A stretch of DNA of 64,000 nucleotides from contig NZ_JBHUDD010000157.1 of assembly GCF_042677865.1 (NCBI RefSeq), positions 1 to 64,000 of the forward strand, given 5' to 3'. The first letter of the stretch is position 1. Each line of letters opens with the position of its first letter. This stretch comes from Lutimaribacter salitolerans (GTDB taxonomy: Bacteria; Pseudomonadota; Alphaproteobacteria; Rhodobacterales; Rhodobacteraceae). This document shows positions 33,516 to 42,789 of this stretch, in pieces. The translations under genes and the position numbers were made by a program. The notes below the pieces were generated by a model. That model did not search any database, was not told where the DNA came from, and saw only the letters and a list, made by a program, of their open reading frames with translations.

Positions 33516-34117
33516 GCGGCGATCCCGAAACCCTGCGCGTCTACGATGCCCGCGCCGCCGACTATGCCCGGGTCACGGCCACTCAGGCCCCTGATCCGAT
33601 CCTGTCAGAGTTCATCGCCGCACTGCCATCCGGCGCGCGCGTTCTGGACCTGGGCTGCGGGCCGGGCACCGACGCGGGCCACATGGCCGCCAGCGGTCTG
33701 CAGGTCGAGGCGCTGGATGCCTCTGCCGCGATGGTCGCACAGGCCAACGCCCGCACCGGCGTCCGCGCCCGCCAGGCCGATTTCGACACGTTCGTGGCCG
33801 AGGGGCACAGCGCGGCCTATCACGGCGTCTGGGCCAATTTCAGCCTGCTGCACGCCCCGCGCGCAGCCCTGCCCGGGATACTGACGGCCATCCACACCGC
33901 CCTGCGCCCGTCGGGACAGGTTCACATCGCGGTCAAGACCGGCCACGGCAGCGCCCGCGACAGCCTTGGCCGCATCTACACCTACTACCAGCCCCAGGAC
34001 CTGTCTGACCTCTTGCGCGCCACCGGCCTTGTGCCGCAATCGCAGGTCACCGGGCGCGACCCCGGGCTGGATGGTGTCATGGCCGAGTGGATCGCAATCC
34101 GCGCGCAACGCGGCTAA
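33512..34117 (+). CDS. Class I SAM-dependent methyltransferase
   Basis: Small methyltransferase of 201 residues with the SAM-binding motif I VLDLGCGPGTDAGHMAASG and the acidic motif II VEALDASAAMVAQA. A post-motif segment GVWANFSLLHAPRAALPGIL and a late GLVPQSQVTGRDPGLDG follow. It starts MSGDPETLRVYDARAADYARV. The substrate is not apparent. It overlaps the DUF3429 gene and precedes rnhA by 39 bases, so the operon may run from ispH onward. Confidence 0.86.
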   Translation: MSGDPETLRVYDARAADYARVTATQAPDPILSEFIAALPSGARVLDLGCGPGTDAGHMAASGLQVEALDASAAMVAQANARTGVRARQADFDTFVAEGHSAAYHGVWANFSLLHAPRAALPGILTAIHTALRPSGQVHIAVKTGHGSARDSLGRIYTYYQPQDLSDLLRATGLVPQSQVTGRDPGLDGVMAEWIAIRAQRG

Positions 34118-34156
34118 ACCCTTGCGCCCCCTCCGCCGCCTCCGCTAGATGCGCGC

Positions 34157-34615
34157 ATGACTCAGCTTATCGCCTTTACCGATGGTGCCTGTTCCGGCAA
34201 TCCCGGCCCCGGAGGCTGGGGCGTCCTGCTGCGCGCCATGCGCGACGAGACAACGCTGAAAGAGCGCGAACTATCGGGTGGCGAAGCCGAAACCACGAAC
34301 AACCGGATGGAACTGCTGGCCGCGATACACGCGCTGGAAACCCTGTCGAAACCGTCGCAGATCACCATCGTGACCGACAGCGCCTACGTCAAGAATGGCG
34401 TCACCGGCTGGATTCACGGCTGGAAAAGGAACGGCTGGAAAACCTCGGCCAAAAAGCCCGTCAAGAACGTCGATCTCTGGCAACGGCTGGACGCGGCGCA
34501 GGACCGGCACGACGTGACGTGGAAATGGGTCAAGGGCCACGCCGGCCATCCCGAGAACGAGCGCGCAGATGAGCTGGCCCGCGCAGGCATGGCCCCGTTC
34601 AAACCCGGCAAATAG
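34157..34615 (+). CDS. rnhA: Ribonuclease HI
   Basis: Removes RNA from RNA-DNA hybrids, including Okazaki primers. The 152-residue protein starts MTQLIAFTDGACSGNPGPGG (catalytic D9) and has E52 in NNRMELLAAIHALE and D74 in VTDSAYVKNG. The C-terminal Asp is in KGHAGHPENERADELA, which also has the flexible-loop His. The basic region HGWKRNGWKTSAKKPVKN matches the E. coli handle. It is followed 2 bases later by a TRIC-type channel gene. Confidence 0.96.
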   Translation: MTQLIAFTDGACSGNPGPGGWGVLLRAMRDETTLKERELSGGEAETTNNRMELLAAIHALETLSKPSQITIVTDSAYVKNGVTGWIHGWKRNGWKTSAKKPVKNVDLWQRLDAAQDRHDVTWKWVKGHAGHPENERADELARAGMAPFKPGK

Positions 34616-34617
34616 CA

Positions 34618-35244
34618 ATGGGCGTGCTCATCACCCTGCTCGACTACACCTCGGTGCTGATCTTCGCGCTGACCGGCGCGCTGGTCGCCAGCCGCGCGCA
34701 GCTCGATATCGTCGGCTTTGCCTTTCTCGCATGCCTGACGGCGGTGGGCGGCGGCACCCTGCGCGACGTGCTGCTGGATCGCAACCCGGTATTCTGGATC
34801 GCCGACCCGGGCTATATCGGCGTCGCAGTCAGCGCCGCGATGCTGATGTTCTTTACCGCCCACCTGTTCGAAAGCCGCTACCGCGCCCTGTTGTGGCTGG
34901 ATGCCTGCGCGTTGGCCGTGGCCGTGACCGCAGGCACCGGGGTGGCCCTGTCGCTGGCCCAGCCCGCCCCGGTGGTGATCATCATGGGCATGATCACCGG
35001 CTGCATGGGCGGTCTGATGCGCGATGTCGTTGTGGGCCAGGTCCCGCTGGTCCTGAAACAGGGCGAGCTCTACGTCAGCGCCGCCTTCGCCGGAGCCAGC
35101 GCCGCAGTCGTCGCAGACCACCTGACCGAAACAAACGCAATCGCACTGGTGGCATGCGCCGCCATCACGCTGGTCCTGCGCGCCGGATCGCTGCGCTTTG
35201 GCTGGCGCCTGCCCGTCTACCGAAGCCGCCCACCCCGCGCCTGA
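34618..35244 (+). CDS. TRIC/UPF0126-type cation channel protein
   Basis: Inner-membrane protein of 208 residues with two UPF0126 repeats of three helices each plus a last helix. The first repeat has YTSVLIFALTGALVASRAQLDIVGFAFLACLTAVGGGTLRD, the second GMITGCMGGLMRDVVVGQVPLVL. Both repeats keep the GGGxxRD/GGLMRD signature. Bacterial TRIC-like proteins conduct monovalent cations; earlier annotations link the family to glycine transport. It lies 2 bases after rnhA and ends the ispH-started unit, just before a strong hairpin. Confidence 0.88.
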   Translation: MGVLITLLDYTSVLIFALTGALVASRAQLDIVGFAFLACLTAVGGGTLRDVLLDRNPVFWIADPGYIGVAVSAAMLMFFTAHLFESRYRALLWLDACALAVAVTAGTGVALSLAQPAPVVIIMGMITGCMGGLMRDVVVGQVPLVLKQGELYVSAAFAGASAAVVADHLTETNAIALVACAAITLVLRAGSLRFGWRLPVYRSRPPRA

Positions 35245-35277
35245 CCGCCTCCTGTCCATGTCTTCATCTTGCCAGGT

Positions 35278-35314
35278 AAACTCTGGGGGAGTTTGAGGGG
35301 GCAACGCCCCCTCA
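35278..35314. terminator. Double hairpin terminator-like extragenic element
   Basis: Two adjacent stems lie between the convergent TRIC and membrane-protein genes. The first pairs AAACTC with GAGTTT over a 5-base loop (35278-35294). The second pairs TGAGGGGGC with GCCCCCTCA over AAC (35294-35314), a perfect 9-bp stem. There is no T tract, but the position fits a bidirectional terminator. The sequence resembles GC-rich extragenic elements common downstream of genes in Rhodobacteraceae; that comparison is from memory. Confidence 0.6.
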
Positions 35315-35370
35315 TCCGGCATCGCGACCGCGATGCGCCCAAAGCGCGGGCGCAAGCCCGCTCGATCGGA

Positions 35371-37422
35371 TTACCGCCGACCTTCGCGCAGCCATGCGCC
35401 CACGATCAGCGCCGAGGCCAGCAGCAGCACCAACCAGGCAGGCAGCAGCGGCACCTTGGTCACGTCCAGCGTCTGATAGGCCTCGCGCGGGGTGATGCCG
35501 ATCCAGCCGCGCCCGGCAGCGGGGCGGCCATCGCGCACGTCGCGGATGCCCGGCACGCCCTCCTGTGCCAAGGCCACCGACCCACCGCGACCGGCATCCA
35601 GAACCGGGCGCAGCACCTCGTCCGTGGCGATCGTCTGCACGAACTCGCGCGGGGCTGCCGGGCCAAGGCCGATCACCGCCTCTTCATCACCCTCGCGCAA
35701 CCGATACAGGCCAATCTCCGGCCCCTGAAAGATCGCCTCGTACTGTCCCGGTCGCACCTCTTGCAACGGCACGGTCACCTCTTCGCCGCTCGGTGTGGTG
35801 ACCACCGCGTCACCCACGCTGTCGCCAAGAGTGCGGCGGATGATGCGCATGGTCTGGCCCGTGGGTTCGGCCCAGATCGCCTCTTCCTCAAGCTCGGGTT
35901 CCTTCATCATCCAGTGCGCCAGCCGCCGCAGCAGTTCCAGTTGCGGCCCGCCGCCTTCGAATCCGCGATCCCACAGCCATGCCTGATCCGAGGCCAGCAG
36001 CGCGATCCGCCCCTCGCCCACGCGGTCCAGCACCAGCAGCGGCTTGTCCTCGACCCCCGACATCACCACATGCCCCGCCTTTGGCGTCACCTCGACCTGG
36101 CGCATCCAGCGGCCCCAGTCGCCCGGGCCATCAGGGGCCAGCCCTGCGGTGACCGGATGGCGCTGGCCAATGTCCGTGACCGACGGGACATACCCTTCGT
36201 CAAACACACGCGCTGTCGGTTCCGCCGGCATCACCTCGGACAGGGGCGAGCGGTAGATTGAGTCCGCCGATGCGAAATCCGGCCCCGCCGCCACCAGCAC
36301 CGCGCCCCCGTTCTCGACATAGTTGCGCACGTTATCCAGATAGAGCGAGGGCAGTATCCCCCGCCGCTTGTAGCGGTCAAAGATGATCAGGTCGAAATCG
36401 TCGATCTTTTCCAGAAACAGCTCGCGCGTGGGAAAGGCGATCAGCGACAGTTCCGACACCGGCACGCCGTCCTGCTTTTCGGGCGGACGCAGAATGGTGA
36501 AATGCACCAGATCGACCGAGGAATCCGATTTCAGCAGGTTGCGCCACGTCCGCCCCCCGGCATGCGGCTCGCCCGACACCAGCAGCACCCGCAGGCGGTC
36601 CCGCACGCCGTTGATCTGCACCAGCGCGCTGTTGTTGCGGTCGGTCAGTTCGCCCTCGGCCTCGGGCACGGAAAACCGGATCACGTTGCGCCCGCCATGG
36701 GGCAGGTCCAGCGGCAGCGTCACCGTGCGCCCGACCCGCAGATCGAAGGTCCGCGGCTCGCCCCCGTCGACCGAGATGTTCAGTTCCGCCGTCGCATTGC
36801 CGGGGGGCACGTCGCCCATGTCCTCGATCCGCAGCGACAGCGACACGGGCTCGCCCAGAATGGCAAAGGCCGGGGCGTTCTCGACCACCAGCCGCCGGTC
36901 CCAGTCGCCGTCCCGGCCCGTGTGCAGCAGGTGAAACGGGGCGGGCAGATCGCCCGCCAGATCGGCGTCATGCACCCGGCCATCCGACAGGGCGATGATG
37001 CCTGCGATGCGGCCACGCGGCTCTTCGGACAGCGCCTCGTTGATGGCGGTCATCAACTGCGTGCCGCTGTCGTCCTCGCCGTCGCCCAGGTCGATCCGGC
37101 GCAATTCGGTGTTCGGACGGGCCGCGATCGCCGCCTCGACCTGCGCTGCCGCATCCGCCGTCAGCGCGGCCCGGTCGCCAAGCTGCTGGCTGGACGAGCC
37201 ATCAACCGCCATCAGCACGATATCGGACAGCGGCGCGCGATCCTCGGCCTGCCAGCTTGGTCCGGCCAGCGCGCCCAGCACCACCATCGCCGCCAGCGCC
37301 CGCAGCGCCCAGCCGCTCAGGCCGCGCCAGATCGCCAGCACGACACCGGCCAGCGCCAGCGCGCCCAGAACGGCCAGAACCGCCCAGGGCAACAGAGGGT
37401 CGAAGATCACGGTGCCGGTCAT
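35371..37422 (-). CDS. Large membrane protein with glutamine-amidotransferase-like domain
   Basis: Protein of 683 residues with two N-terminal helices (about 10-55), a long periplasmic part and a C-terminal helix (LLPAWLVLLLASALIVGAWL). After the anchors is a vWA-like fold (DIVLMAVDGSSSQ, IAGIIALSDGRVHDADL), then Ig-like strands. A region about 285-400 (LRVLLVSGEPHAGGRTW, LIIFDRYKRRGILP, YVENGGAVLVAAGPDF) resembles class I glutamine amidotransferase folds without a clear catalytic Cys. It overlaps the BatA/DUF4159 gene and ends the MoxR operon. Probably it is part of a cell-envelope complex; the role is unknown. Confidence 0.75.
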   Translation of the reverse strand: MTGTVIFDPLLPWAVLAVLGALALAGVVLAIWRGLSGWALRALAAMVVLGALAGPSWQAEDRAPLSDIVLMAVDGSSSQQLGDRAALTADAAAQVEAAIAARPNTELRRIDLGDGEDDSGTQLMTAINEALSEEPRGRIAGIIALSDGRVHDADLAGDLPAPFHLLHTGRDGDWDRRLVVENAPAFAILGEPVSLSLRIEDMGDVPPGNATAELNISVDGGEPRTFDLRVGRTVTLPLDLPHGGRNVIRFSVPEAEGELTDRNNSALVQINGVRDRLRVLLVSGEPHAGGRTWRNLLKSDSSVDLVHFTILRPPEKQDGVPVSELSLIAFPTRELFLEKIDDFDLIIFDRYKRRGILPSLYLDNVRNYVENGGAVLVAAGPDFASADSIYRSPLSEVMPAEPTARVFDEGYVPSVTDIGQRHPVTAGLAPDGPGDWGRWMRQVEVTPKAGHVVMSGVEDKPLLVLDRVGEGRIALLASDQAWLWDRGFEGGGPQLELLRRLAHWMMKEPELEEEAIWAEPTGQTMRIIRRTLGDSVGDAVVTTPSGEEVTVPLQEVRPGQYEAIFQGPEIGLYRLREGDEEAVIGLGPAAPREFVQTIATDEVLRPVLDAGRGGSVALAQEGVPGIRDVRDGRPAAGRGWIGITPREAYQTLDVTKVPLLPAWLVLLLASALIVGAWLREGRR

Positions 37423-40196
37423 TGTCCCAACCTGTCCAGAAGAGCGGGCACATGGACCTGATCGGATTTGTAGTTCCCGGTCAGCACATGCATCACAAGG
37501 TTCACCCCGAACCGATAGGCCAGTTCGCGCTGCCGCTCGCCGCTAAAGCCCCGGCCCACGGGGTAGACCGGGTTGCCGCGATCATCCATCGCCCAGGCCG
37601 CGGCCCAGTCGTTGCCGCCGATCACCACCGGCGTCACCCCGTCGTTGAGGTTGCGGAACGGCATGCCCTCGATCTGCTCGGCGTCGGGCGGTGCGGCCTC
37701 GACCCAGACATCGCGGCTGGCATGACGCCCCGGGAAATCCTGCAGCAGGTAGAACGTGCGCGTCAGCACATGATCGCCCGGCAATTGTTCCAGCGGCGGA
37801 ATGTCGAGCGGGCGGGCCAGATCCTGCAGCTTGCGCCCGTTGGGGCTGGAAGCACCAAAGCCCGCCACATCCGCATCCCGCGTGTCGAACAGGATCATTC
37901 CACCCGCCCGCAGATAGCGGTTCAGCTTGGCATACGCCTCGGCAGACGGGGTGGGCTGATCGGGGGTGATCGGCCAGTAAAGCATGGGGAACAAAGAGAT
38001 ATCGTCGGTTTCCAGATCCACACCCATCGCGCCCGCCGGCTCTACCGAGGTGCGGAAGAACAGGATATCCGACAGGCCGCGCATGCCCGCGTCGGCCATC
38101 TCGTCGATCTGCGCATTGCCGGTCAGCACATGAGCCAGCACCAGTTCGCCCGTGGCGGCAAGGGCAAAGCGGTCATCGGTCTGCGCATCGTCCTGCGCAC
38201 GGGCGTCCATCGGCATCATCAGCGCAAAGGCAAGCATCGCCACGCCTGCGCCCTTGGCCACACCACCGCGCAGGCGGCCGGACAGGGCCAGCGTCGCGAT
38301 CACATCCGCCGCCAGCAGCACCAGCGCCAGCGCCAGCAGCCAGCCACCAAGCGGCTGTTCGGCGGGCCGGTCCATGCCTTCGACGGGCACGCGGGCGGGC
38401 CATGTGGCGGGCACCAGCGCGCGGTCGGCGGTCATGGCGTTGCGCGCGATGCGCCGGTCCTCGCCCTCGTACACGCCGGGGCGCAGATCGGGGCCAAGCG
38501 GGGCCGCGATCAGGTCGGCCCCGTCCACGCCGGGCAGGGTCTGGCCTTCGTCGATCCGGCCAAACCCGTCCAGCACCGCGCGCGGCTGCCACATGCTGCC
38601 CTCCAGATCGCCCGGTTCGGGCTGCGTGGTGGCCGAGGACACCGCAAGACGTTCCAGCATCTGCACGAACAGGCCCGACAGCGGCAGGGTCGACCATTCG
38701 GCATTCGCGGTGACGTGGATCAGCACCACCTGCCCCTGCCCGATCCGCTTGCGCGTGACCAGCGGCGTGCCATCGGTCAGTTGCGCGATCACGCGGTCCG
38801 CCAGCGTCGGATCGGGCTGCGCCATCACCTGCGCGCTGATCCGGACCTCGTCGGGGATATCAAGACCAAAGAACGGGCTGCCCTCGGCGAAGGGGGCCAG
38901 CGACTTCGGCTCGCCCCAGCTCATCGCGCCACCGACGCTGCGGCCACCGGCGCGCAGGCGCACGGGCATCAGCGGGTCTTCGGAGCTGCGGCTGACATCG
39001 CTGGCAGCCAGACGCGGCCCGGCAAAGCGCAGCAAGGTGCCGCCACCATCGACCCAGTCCTGCAAGTCGGCCTGTTCGGCATCCGACAGGGTGGCCACAT
39101 CGGCCAGCACCACCACGTCCGGGTTGGCAGGCAGCACATCGGTCAGCGCGCCGTCCAGCAGGTCGGCGGTCGGGTCCAGCGCCTGACGCAGATAGTGCAG
39201 TGGCTCCAGCAGTTGCAGCCCCTCGCGGTCATCGCGTCCTGCGATCAACGCCACCTCGCGCCGCCGCAGGCTGTCGTCCGACAGCGCCACGGCCCCCGCG
39301 CTGCGGATGCCCTCGATCTCGAACCGCGTGATGCGACCGCGCAATTCAGACGGCAGGGACAGATCGTCACTGGCCTCGGCCTCGCCCGGTTCGAACGTCA
39401 GCGGCAGACGCGCTAGCACCCGCGCCACGCCCGAAGGGTCAAGCCCATGCGCGGCAACCGTGATGTCGCGCGGGCCGGTCGTCAGCGCCCGGCGCGCGGT
39501 CAGGGTCACGATACCGCCCTCAAAGGTGGCAGGGGCCAGCGCCAGCGCGCCGCGCCCACCTTGAATGACACGCACCACCCCCCGCGCCTCAAGCGCGTTC
39601 AGCAGCGTATCGCGGCCCGGTTGCTCCAGCCCGTCGGACAGCCAGACCGTATCGAACGAACCTTCGCCCAGGCTCTCGGCAGCCTGTTCCATCATGTCCC
39701 CTGTCGGCTCCCACGGCTGCGGGGTCAGGCCTGCAATGCGCGCCTCCCACTGTGCCGGGGCCTGAAACACCGGCGCCTCGGGCGTGGTCAGGCGCAGAAC
39801 GGCAGCGGTGCGCCCGGCGCGCCCGGCCTCGGCCAGCAGACGCTCCAGCATGTCGGCGCGCGCTGTCCAGTCCTGCGCGCCGGTCCAGCCGCCATCCAGC
39901 ACGAACATCACGGGACCAGTGCCGCCTGTCTGGCGATCGGGTTCGGGGTTCAGGATCGGCCCGGCCAGCCCGATGATCACACCCGCCACGGCCAGCATGC
40001 GCAGCATCAGCAGCCACCACGGCGTGCGGTCGGTCACCGTGTCGTCGTCGGTCAGACCCAGCAGCAGGGCCACACCCGGAAACCGCCGCCGGATCGGCGC
40101 CGGCGGGATGGCACGCAGGATCAGCCACAGGACCGGCAGCGCGATCAGCGCCGCCAGCAGCCATGGCGCGGCAAATCCGATGGGGCCCAGCATCAT
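37419..40196 (-). CDS. BatA-like N-terminus with DUF4159 domain, membrane protein
   Basis: Protein of 925 residues. The N-terminus is the BatA-type anchor MMLGPIGFAAPWLLAALIAL, then LPVLWLILRAIPPAPIRRRFPG and a second helix near 60-80. A vWA-like section with VMFVLDGGWTGAQDW follows, then long periplasmic domains and two helices near 650-700. A C-terminal DUF4159 domain starts at about 725 (DISLFPMLYWPITPDQPTPS, YLRAGGMILFDTRDAD). Two ATG codons in tandem form the start, overlapping the DUF58 stop. Bat-type systems are linked to envelope stress or aerotolerance in other bacteria, but the function here is not shown. Confidence 0.78.
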   Translation of the reverse strand: MMLGPIGFAAPWLLAALIALPVLWLILRAIPPAPIRRRFPGVALLLGLTDDDTVTDRTPWWLLMLRMLAVAGVIIGLAGPILNPEPDRQTGGTGPVMFVLDGGWTGAQDWTARADMLERLLAEAGRAGRTAAVLRLTTPEAPVFQAPAQWEARIAGLTPQPWEPTGDMMEQAAESLGEGSFDTVWLSDGLEQPGRDTLLNALEARGVVRVIQGGRGALALAPATFEGGIVTLTARRALTTGPRDITVAAHGLDPSGVARVLARLPLTFEPGEAEASDDLSLPSELRGRITRFEIEGIRSAGAVALSDDSLRRREVALIAGRDDREGLQLLEPLHYLRQALDPTADLLDGALTDVLPANPDVVVLADVATLSDAEQADLQDWVDGGGTLLRFAGPRLAASDVSRSSEDPLMPVRLRAGGRSVGGAMSWGEPKSLAPFAEGSPFFGLDIPDEVRISAQVMAQPDPTLADRVIAQLTDGTPLVTRKRIGQGQVVLIHVTANAEWSTLPLSGLFVQMLERLAVSSATTQPEPGDLEGSMWQPRAVLDGFGRIDEGQTLPGVDGADLIAAPLGPDLRPGVYEGEDRRIARNAMTADRALVPATWPARVPVEGMDRPAEQPLGGWLLALALVLLAADVIATLALSGRLRGGVAKGAGVAMLAFALMMPMDARAQDDAQTDDRFALAATGELVLAHVLTGNAQIDEMADAGMRGLSDILFFRTSVEPAGAMGVDLETDDISLFPMLYWPITPDQPTPSAEAYAKLNRYLRAGGMILFDTRDADVAGFGASSPNGRKLQDLARPLDIPPLEQLPGDHVLTRTFYLLQDFPGRHASRDVWVEAAPPDAEQIEGMPFRNLNDGVTPVVIGGNDWAAAWAMDDRGNPVYPVGRGFSGERQRELAYRFGVNLVMHVLTGNYKSDQVHVPALLDRLGQ

Positions 40197-41071
40197 CTCA
40201 GCCTCCCCTGATCCATCGCGCGCCAGGCCCACAGCAACGCCGCCTGCGCGCTGTCGCCGGTGTGGTGGCAGTCGTACTGCCAGCCGGTGACACGGCACAG
40301 ATGCGCCAGTTCATCCTTGCGCTCTGCCAGCCGGTTCAGGTAGCGGTCGCGCAGATCACCGGCCTTGAGCGTTTCGTGACTGACCGTGCCACCGATGCTT
40401 TCGAACACGGTGCGCCCGTGAAAGGGAAACGCCTCTTCGCTGGGGTCCAGTACCTGGATCAGCAAGCCGCGCACGCCCCTGTCCGCCGCCTTGGTCAGCG
40501 CGGCCTTTACCGGGGCCACATCGCCCATGAAATCGGAAACGAAGGCGGCGCGGGCATGCGGGATCATGCCGCGCGCCTCGGGCTCGCCGTAATCGCTGGC
40601 CTCGTCATCCATGAAGATCGTCGCCAGCCGCTCAAGTTGCGCATTGCCGCGCCGGGGCGGCAGGGCGGCACCGGTCAGGCCCACACGCTCGCCGCCGCGG
40701 ATCAGCATCACCGCCAGCGCCAGCGCCAGCAGCCGGGCGCGATCACCCTTTTCCGGCAGGTTCCTGTCGGATGAAAACCGCATCGAGGCCGAGCGGTCGA
40801 CCCACAACATCACCGATTGCGCGATCTGCCATTCGCGTTCGCGAACGAATTGTTGGTCGCCGCGACCCGAGCGCCGCCAATCGATCGTGTTTGCCGCGTC
40901 GCCAGGCTGCACCGGGCGGTATTGCCAGAAGTCATCACCCAGACCCGCGCGTCGCCGCCCGTGTTCGCCCAGCAGGACGGTCCCGGCCAGTTGCTCGGCC
41001 CGCGCCAGCAAGGGCGGCAGGCGGGCCGCCTCGGCCTCGGCACGTGCGCGAAGGGCAAGGGGATTGCTCAC
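40193..41071 (-). CDS. DUF58 family protein
   Basis: Cytoplasmic or peripheral 292-residue protein of DUF58, a vWA-like family almost always next to MoxR ATPases. The signature is DFWQYRPVQPGDAANTIDWRRSGRGDQQFVRERE, followed by VMLWVDRSASMRF, a MIDAS-like strand (D-R-S-A-S). The C-terminus has ADRGVRGLLIQVLDPSEEAFPF. It overlaps MoxR at its start and the BatA/DUF4159 gene at its end, so it is the second gene of a tight operon. Confidence 0.87.
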   Translation of the reverse strand: MSNPLALRARAEAEAARLPPLLARAEQLAGTVLLGEHGRRRAGLGDDFWQYRPVQPGDAANTIDWRRSGRGDQQFVREREWQIAQSVMLWVDRSASMRFSSDRNLPEKGDRARLLALALAVMLIRGGERVGLTGAALPPRRGNAQLERLATIFMDDEASDYGEPEARGMIPHARAAFVSDFMGDVAPVKAALTKAADRGVRGLLIQVLDPSEEAFPFHGRTVFESIGGTVSHETLKAGDLRDRYLNRLAERKDELAHLCRVTGWQYDCHHTGDSAQAALLWAWRAMDQGRLR

Positions 41072-42075
41072 GCCGCAGCCTCTTTGCGGGTGATGCCCGC
41101 AACGGTCTCGGCGATCAGGCCCGCCATGTCATCGCCGCGCGCCCGGGCGGCAAAGTTCAGCGCCATGCGGTGGATCAGCACCGGGTGGGCCATGTCGGCC
41201 ACATCGTCCAGCGACGGCGCCAGACGCCCCTGCAACAACGCCCGCGCCCGCACCGTCAGCATCAGCGCCTGCGCCGCACGCGGCCCCGGACCCCAGGCGA
41301 CGGTCTGCCGCACGCGGTCGGACGCGCTGTCATCATCGGGGCGGAAGGCGCGCACCAGATCAAGGATCGCCTCGACCACGCTGTCGCCCACGGGCATCCG
41401 GCGCAGCAGGGTCTGCGCCGCCAGCAGGTCATCGGCGCTGAACACCGCATGCGCCGCCTCGTCCGTCACGCCGGTGGTGGCCAGAAGGATGTCACGCTCG
41501 GTCGCGCGGTCGGGGTATTGCACGTCGATCTGCACAAGAAAGCGATCAAGCTGCGCCTCGGGCAGGGGATAGGTCCCTTCCTGTTCAATCGGGTTCTGCG
41601 TGGCCAGGACGTGAAACGGTGTGCCAAGCGGGCGATCCTCGCCTGCGACGGTGACGCGCCGTTCCTGCATGGCCTGCAAAAGCGCCGATTGGGTGCGCGG
41701 GCTGGCGCGGTTGATCTCATCCGCCATCAGAAGCTGGCAGAACACCGGCCCCGGCACGAATCGAAAGCTGCGCTTGCCATCCTCGTCCGTGTCCAGAACC
41801 TCGGAGCCCAGGATATCCGACGGCATCAGGTCGGGCGTGAACTGGATCCGGCTGCCATCAAGACCCATCACGGTGCTCAGCGTTTCCACCAGACGGGTCT
41901 TGCCCAGCCCCGGCAGACCGATCAACAGCCCGTGCCCGCCGCACAAAAGCGCGGTCAGGGTCAGGTCGACGACCCGCTCCTGTCCGATGAAACGCTTGGT
42001 GATCGAGCCCCGCGCCTGCGCCAGCTTTTCTTCCAGCGCCTCGATACCGGCCACCAGATCGGTGTCATCGGACAT
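41068..42075 (-). CDS. MoxR-type AAA+ ATPase
   Basis: AAA+ chaperone-like ATPase, 335 residues, first gene of the MoxR-DUF58-BatA operon. It has Walker A GLPGLGKTRL, Walker B LLMADEINRASPRTQSALLQAM, sensor 1 (LATQNPIEQEGTYPLPEAQLDRF) and an arginine-finger region DVQYPDRATERD. A C-terminal lid has GPGPRAAQALML. MoxR proteins activate partner vWA proteins by metal insertion or remodelling; the adjacent DUF58 and BatA-like proteins are the expected clients. It is divergent from the DUF1285 gene, with little space between starts. Confidence 0.9.
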   Translation of the reverse strand: MSDDTDLVAGIEALEEKLAQARGSITKRFIGQERVVDLTLTALLCGGHGLLIGLPGLGKTRLVETLSTVMGLDGSRIQFTPDLMPSDILGSEVLDTDEDGKRSFRFVPGPVFCQLLMADEINRASPRTQSALLQAMQERRVTVAGEDRPLGTPFHVLATQNPIEQEGTYPLPEAQLDRFLVQIDVQYPDRATERDILLATTGVTDEAAHAVFSADDLLAAQTLLRRMPVGDSVVEAILDLVRAFRPDDDSASDRVRQTVAWGPGPRAAQALMLTVRARALLQGRLAPSLDDVADMAHPVLIHRMALNFAARARGDDMAGLIAETVAGITRKEAAA

Positions 42076-42109
42076 GGCAAAGCTCCCTTGTAAAACCTAT
42101 GTCTGTTGA

Positions 42110-42730
42110 ATGAGTGTATCGCGCACAACCGAAATGGCAAAAGCAATGAGCGGACAAAACATCGTGAAACCCTCGGCAGACAGCATCGTGGCCTCGGCCA
42201 AAGCCGCCCAGAAAGGCAAGGGGTTGCCCCCCGTGCACTTGTGGAATCCACCCTTTTGCGGCGATCTGGACATGCGGATCGCGCGGGATGGCACTTGGTT
42301 CTACCTTGGCACGCCCATCGGGCGACCCGCGCTGGTGCGGCTGTTTTCCACCATCCTGCTGCGCGAGGGCGATAAATATTTCCTTGTCACCCCTGTTGAA
42401 AAAGTAGGCATCACCGTCGAGGACGCGCCCTTTGTCGCGGTGGATTTCTCCGTTGAAGGCAGCGGGCGTGATCAAACGCTGACGTTCACGACCAACGTCG
42501 GCGACACGGCGGCGGCAGGCCCCGACCACCCGATCCGCGTCGTGCGTGACCCCGAAAGCGGCGAGCCCGCACCTTACGTGCTGGTGCGCGCCAACCTTGA
42601 GGCGCTGATCGACCGCAAGAGTTTCTATCGGCTGGTGGATCTGGGCGAACACCATGACGGCTGGTTCGGGATCTGGTCGGGTGGTCAGTTCTTCGGGATG
42701 ATCCCGTCGGACGATCTGCCGCAGGGGTGA
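42110..42730 (+). CDS. DUF1285 family protein
   Basis: Protein of up to 206 residues from DUF1285, function unknown. Family landmarks are LPPVHLWNPPFCGDLDMRIARDGTWFYLGTPIGRPALVRLFSTILLRE, VTPVEKVGITVEDAPFVAVDF and YVLVRANLEALIDRKSFYRLVDLG. It has no signal peptide or membrane segment. The listed ATG leaves only 34 bases to the divergent moxR start; in-frame ATGs at 42134 and 42146 are equally possible and would leave more room for a promoter. None has a strong ribosome site. Confidence 0.82.
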   Translation: MSVSRTTEMAKAMSGQNIVKPSADSIVASAKAAQKGKGLPPVHLWNPPFCGDLDMRIARDGTWFYLGTPIGRPALVRLFSTILLREGDKYFLVTPVEKVGITVEDAPFVAVDFSVEGSGRDQTLTFTTNVGDTAAAGPDHPIRVVRDPESGEPAPYVLVRANLEALIDRKSFYRLVDLGEHHDGWFGIWSGGQFFGMIPSDDLPQG

Positions 42731-42763
42731 TGCCCCTTGCCCAATGACGGAGGTGCAGGGCAT

Positions 42764-42789
42764 CCTGCTGACAGAACCCTGTCAGCAGG
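42764..42789. promoter_or_regulatory. 11-bp dyad operator overlapping a promoter, upstream of the VOC/WYL pair
   Basis: CCTGCTGACAG and CTGTCAGCAGG are perfect complements around AACC. CTGACA inside the left arm is a good -35 element, and TATGCT lies 18 bases downstream (42792-42797) as a -10 element. The arrangement would let a regulator bound at the dyad block or control the VOC-YafY operon, most simply the YafY protein itself. It could instead be a terminator hairpin for DUF1285, but no T tract follows. Confidence 0.55.
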
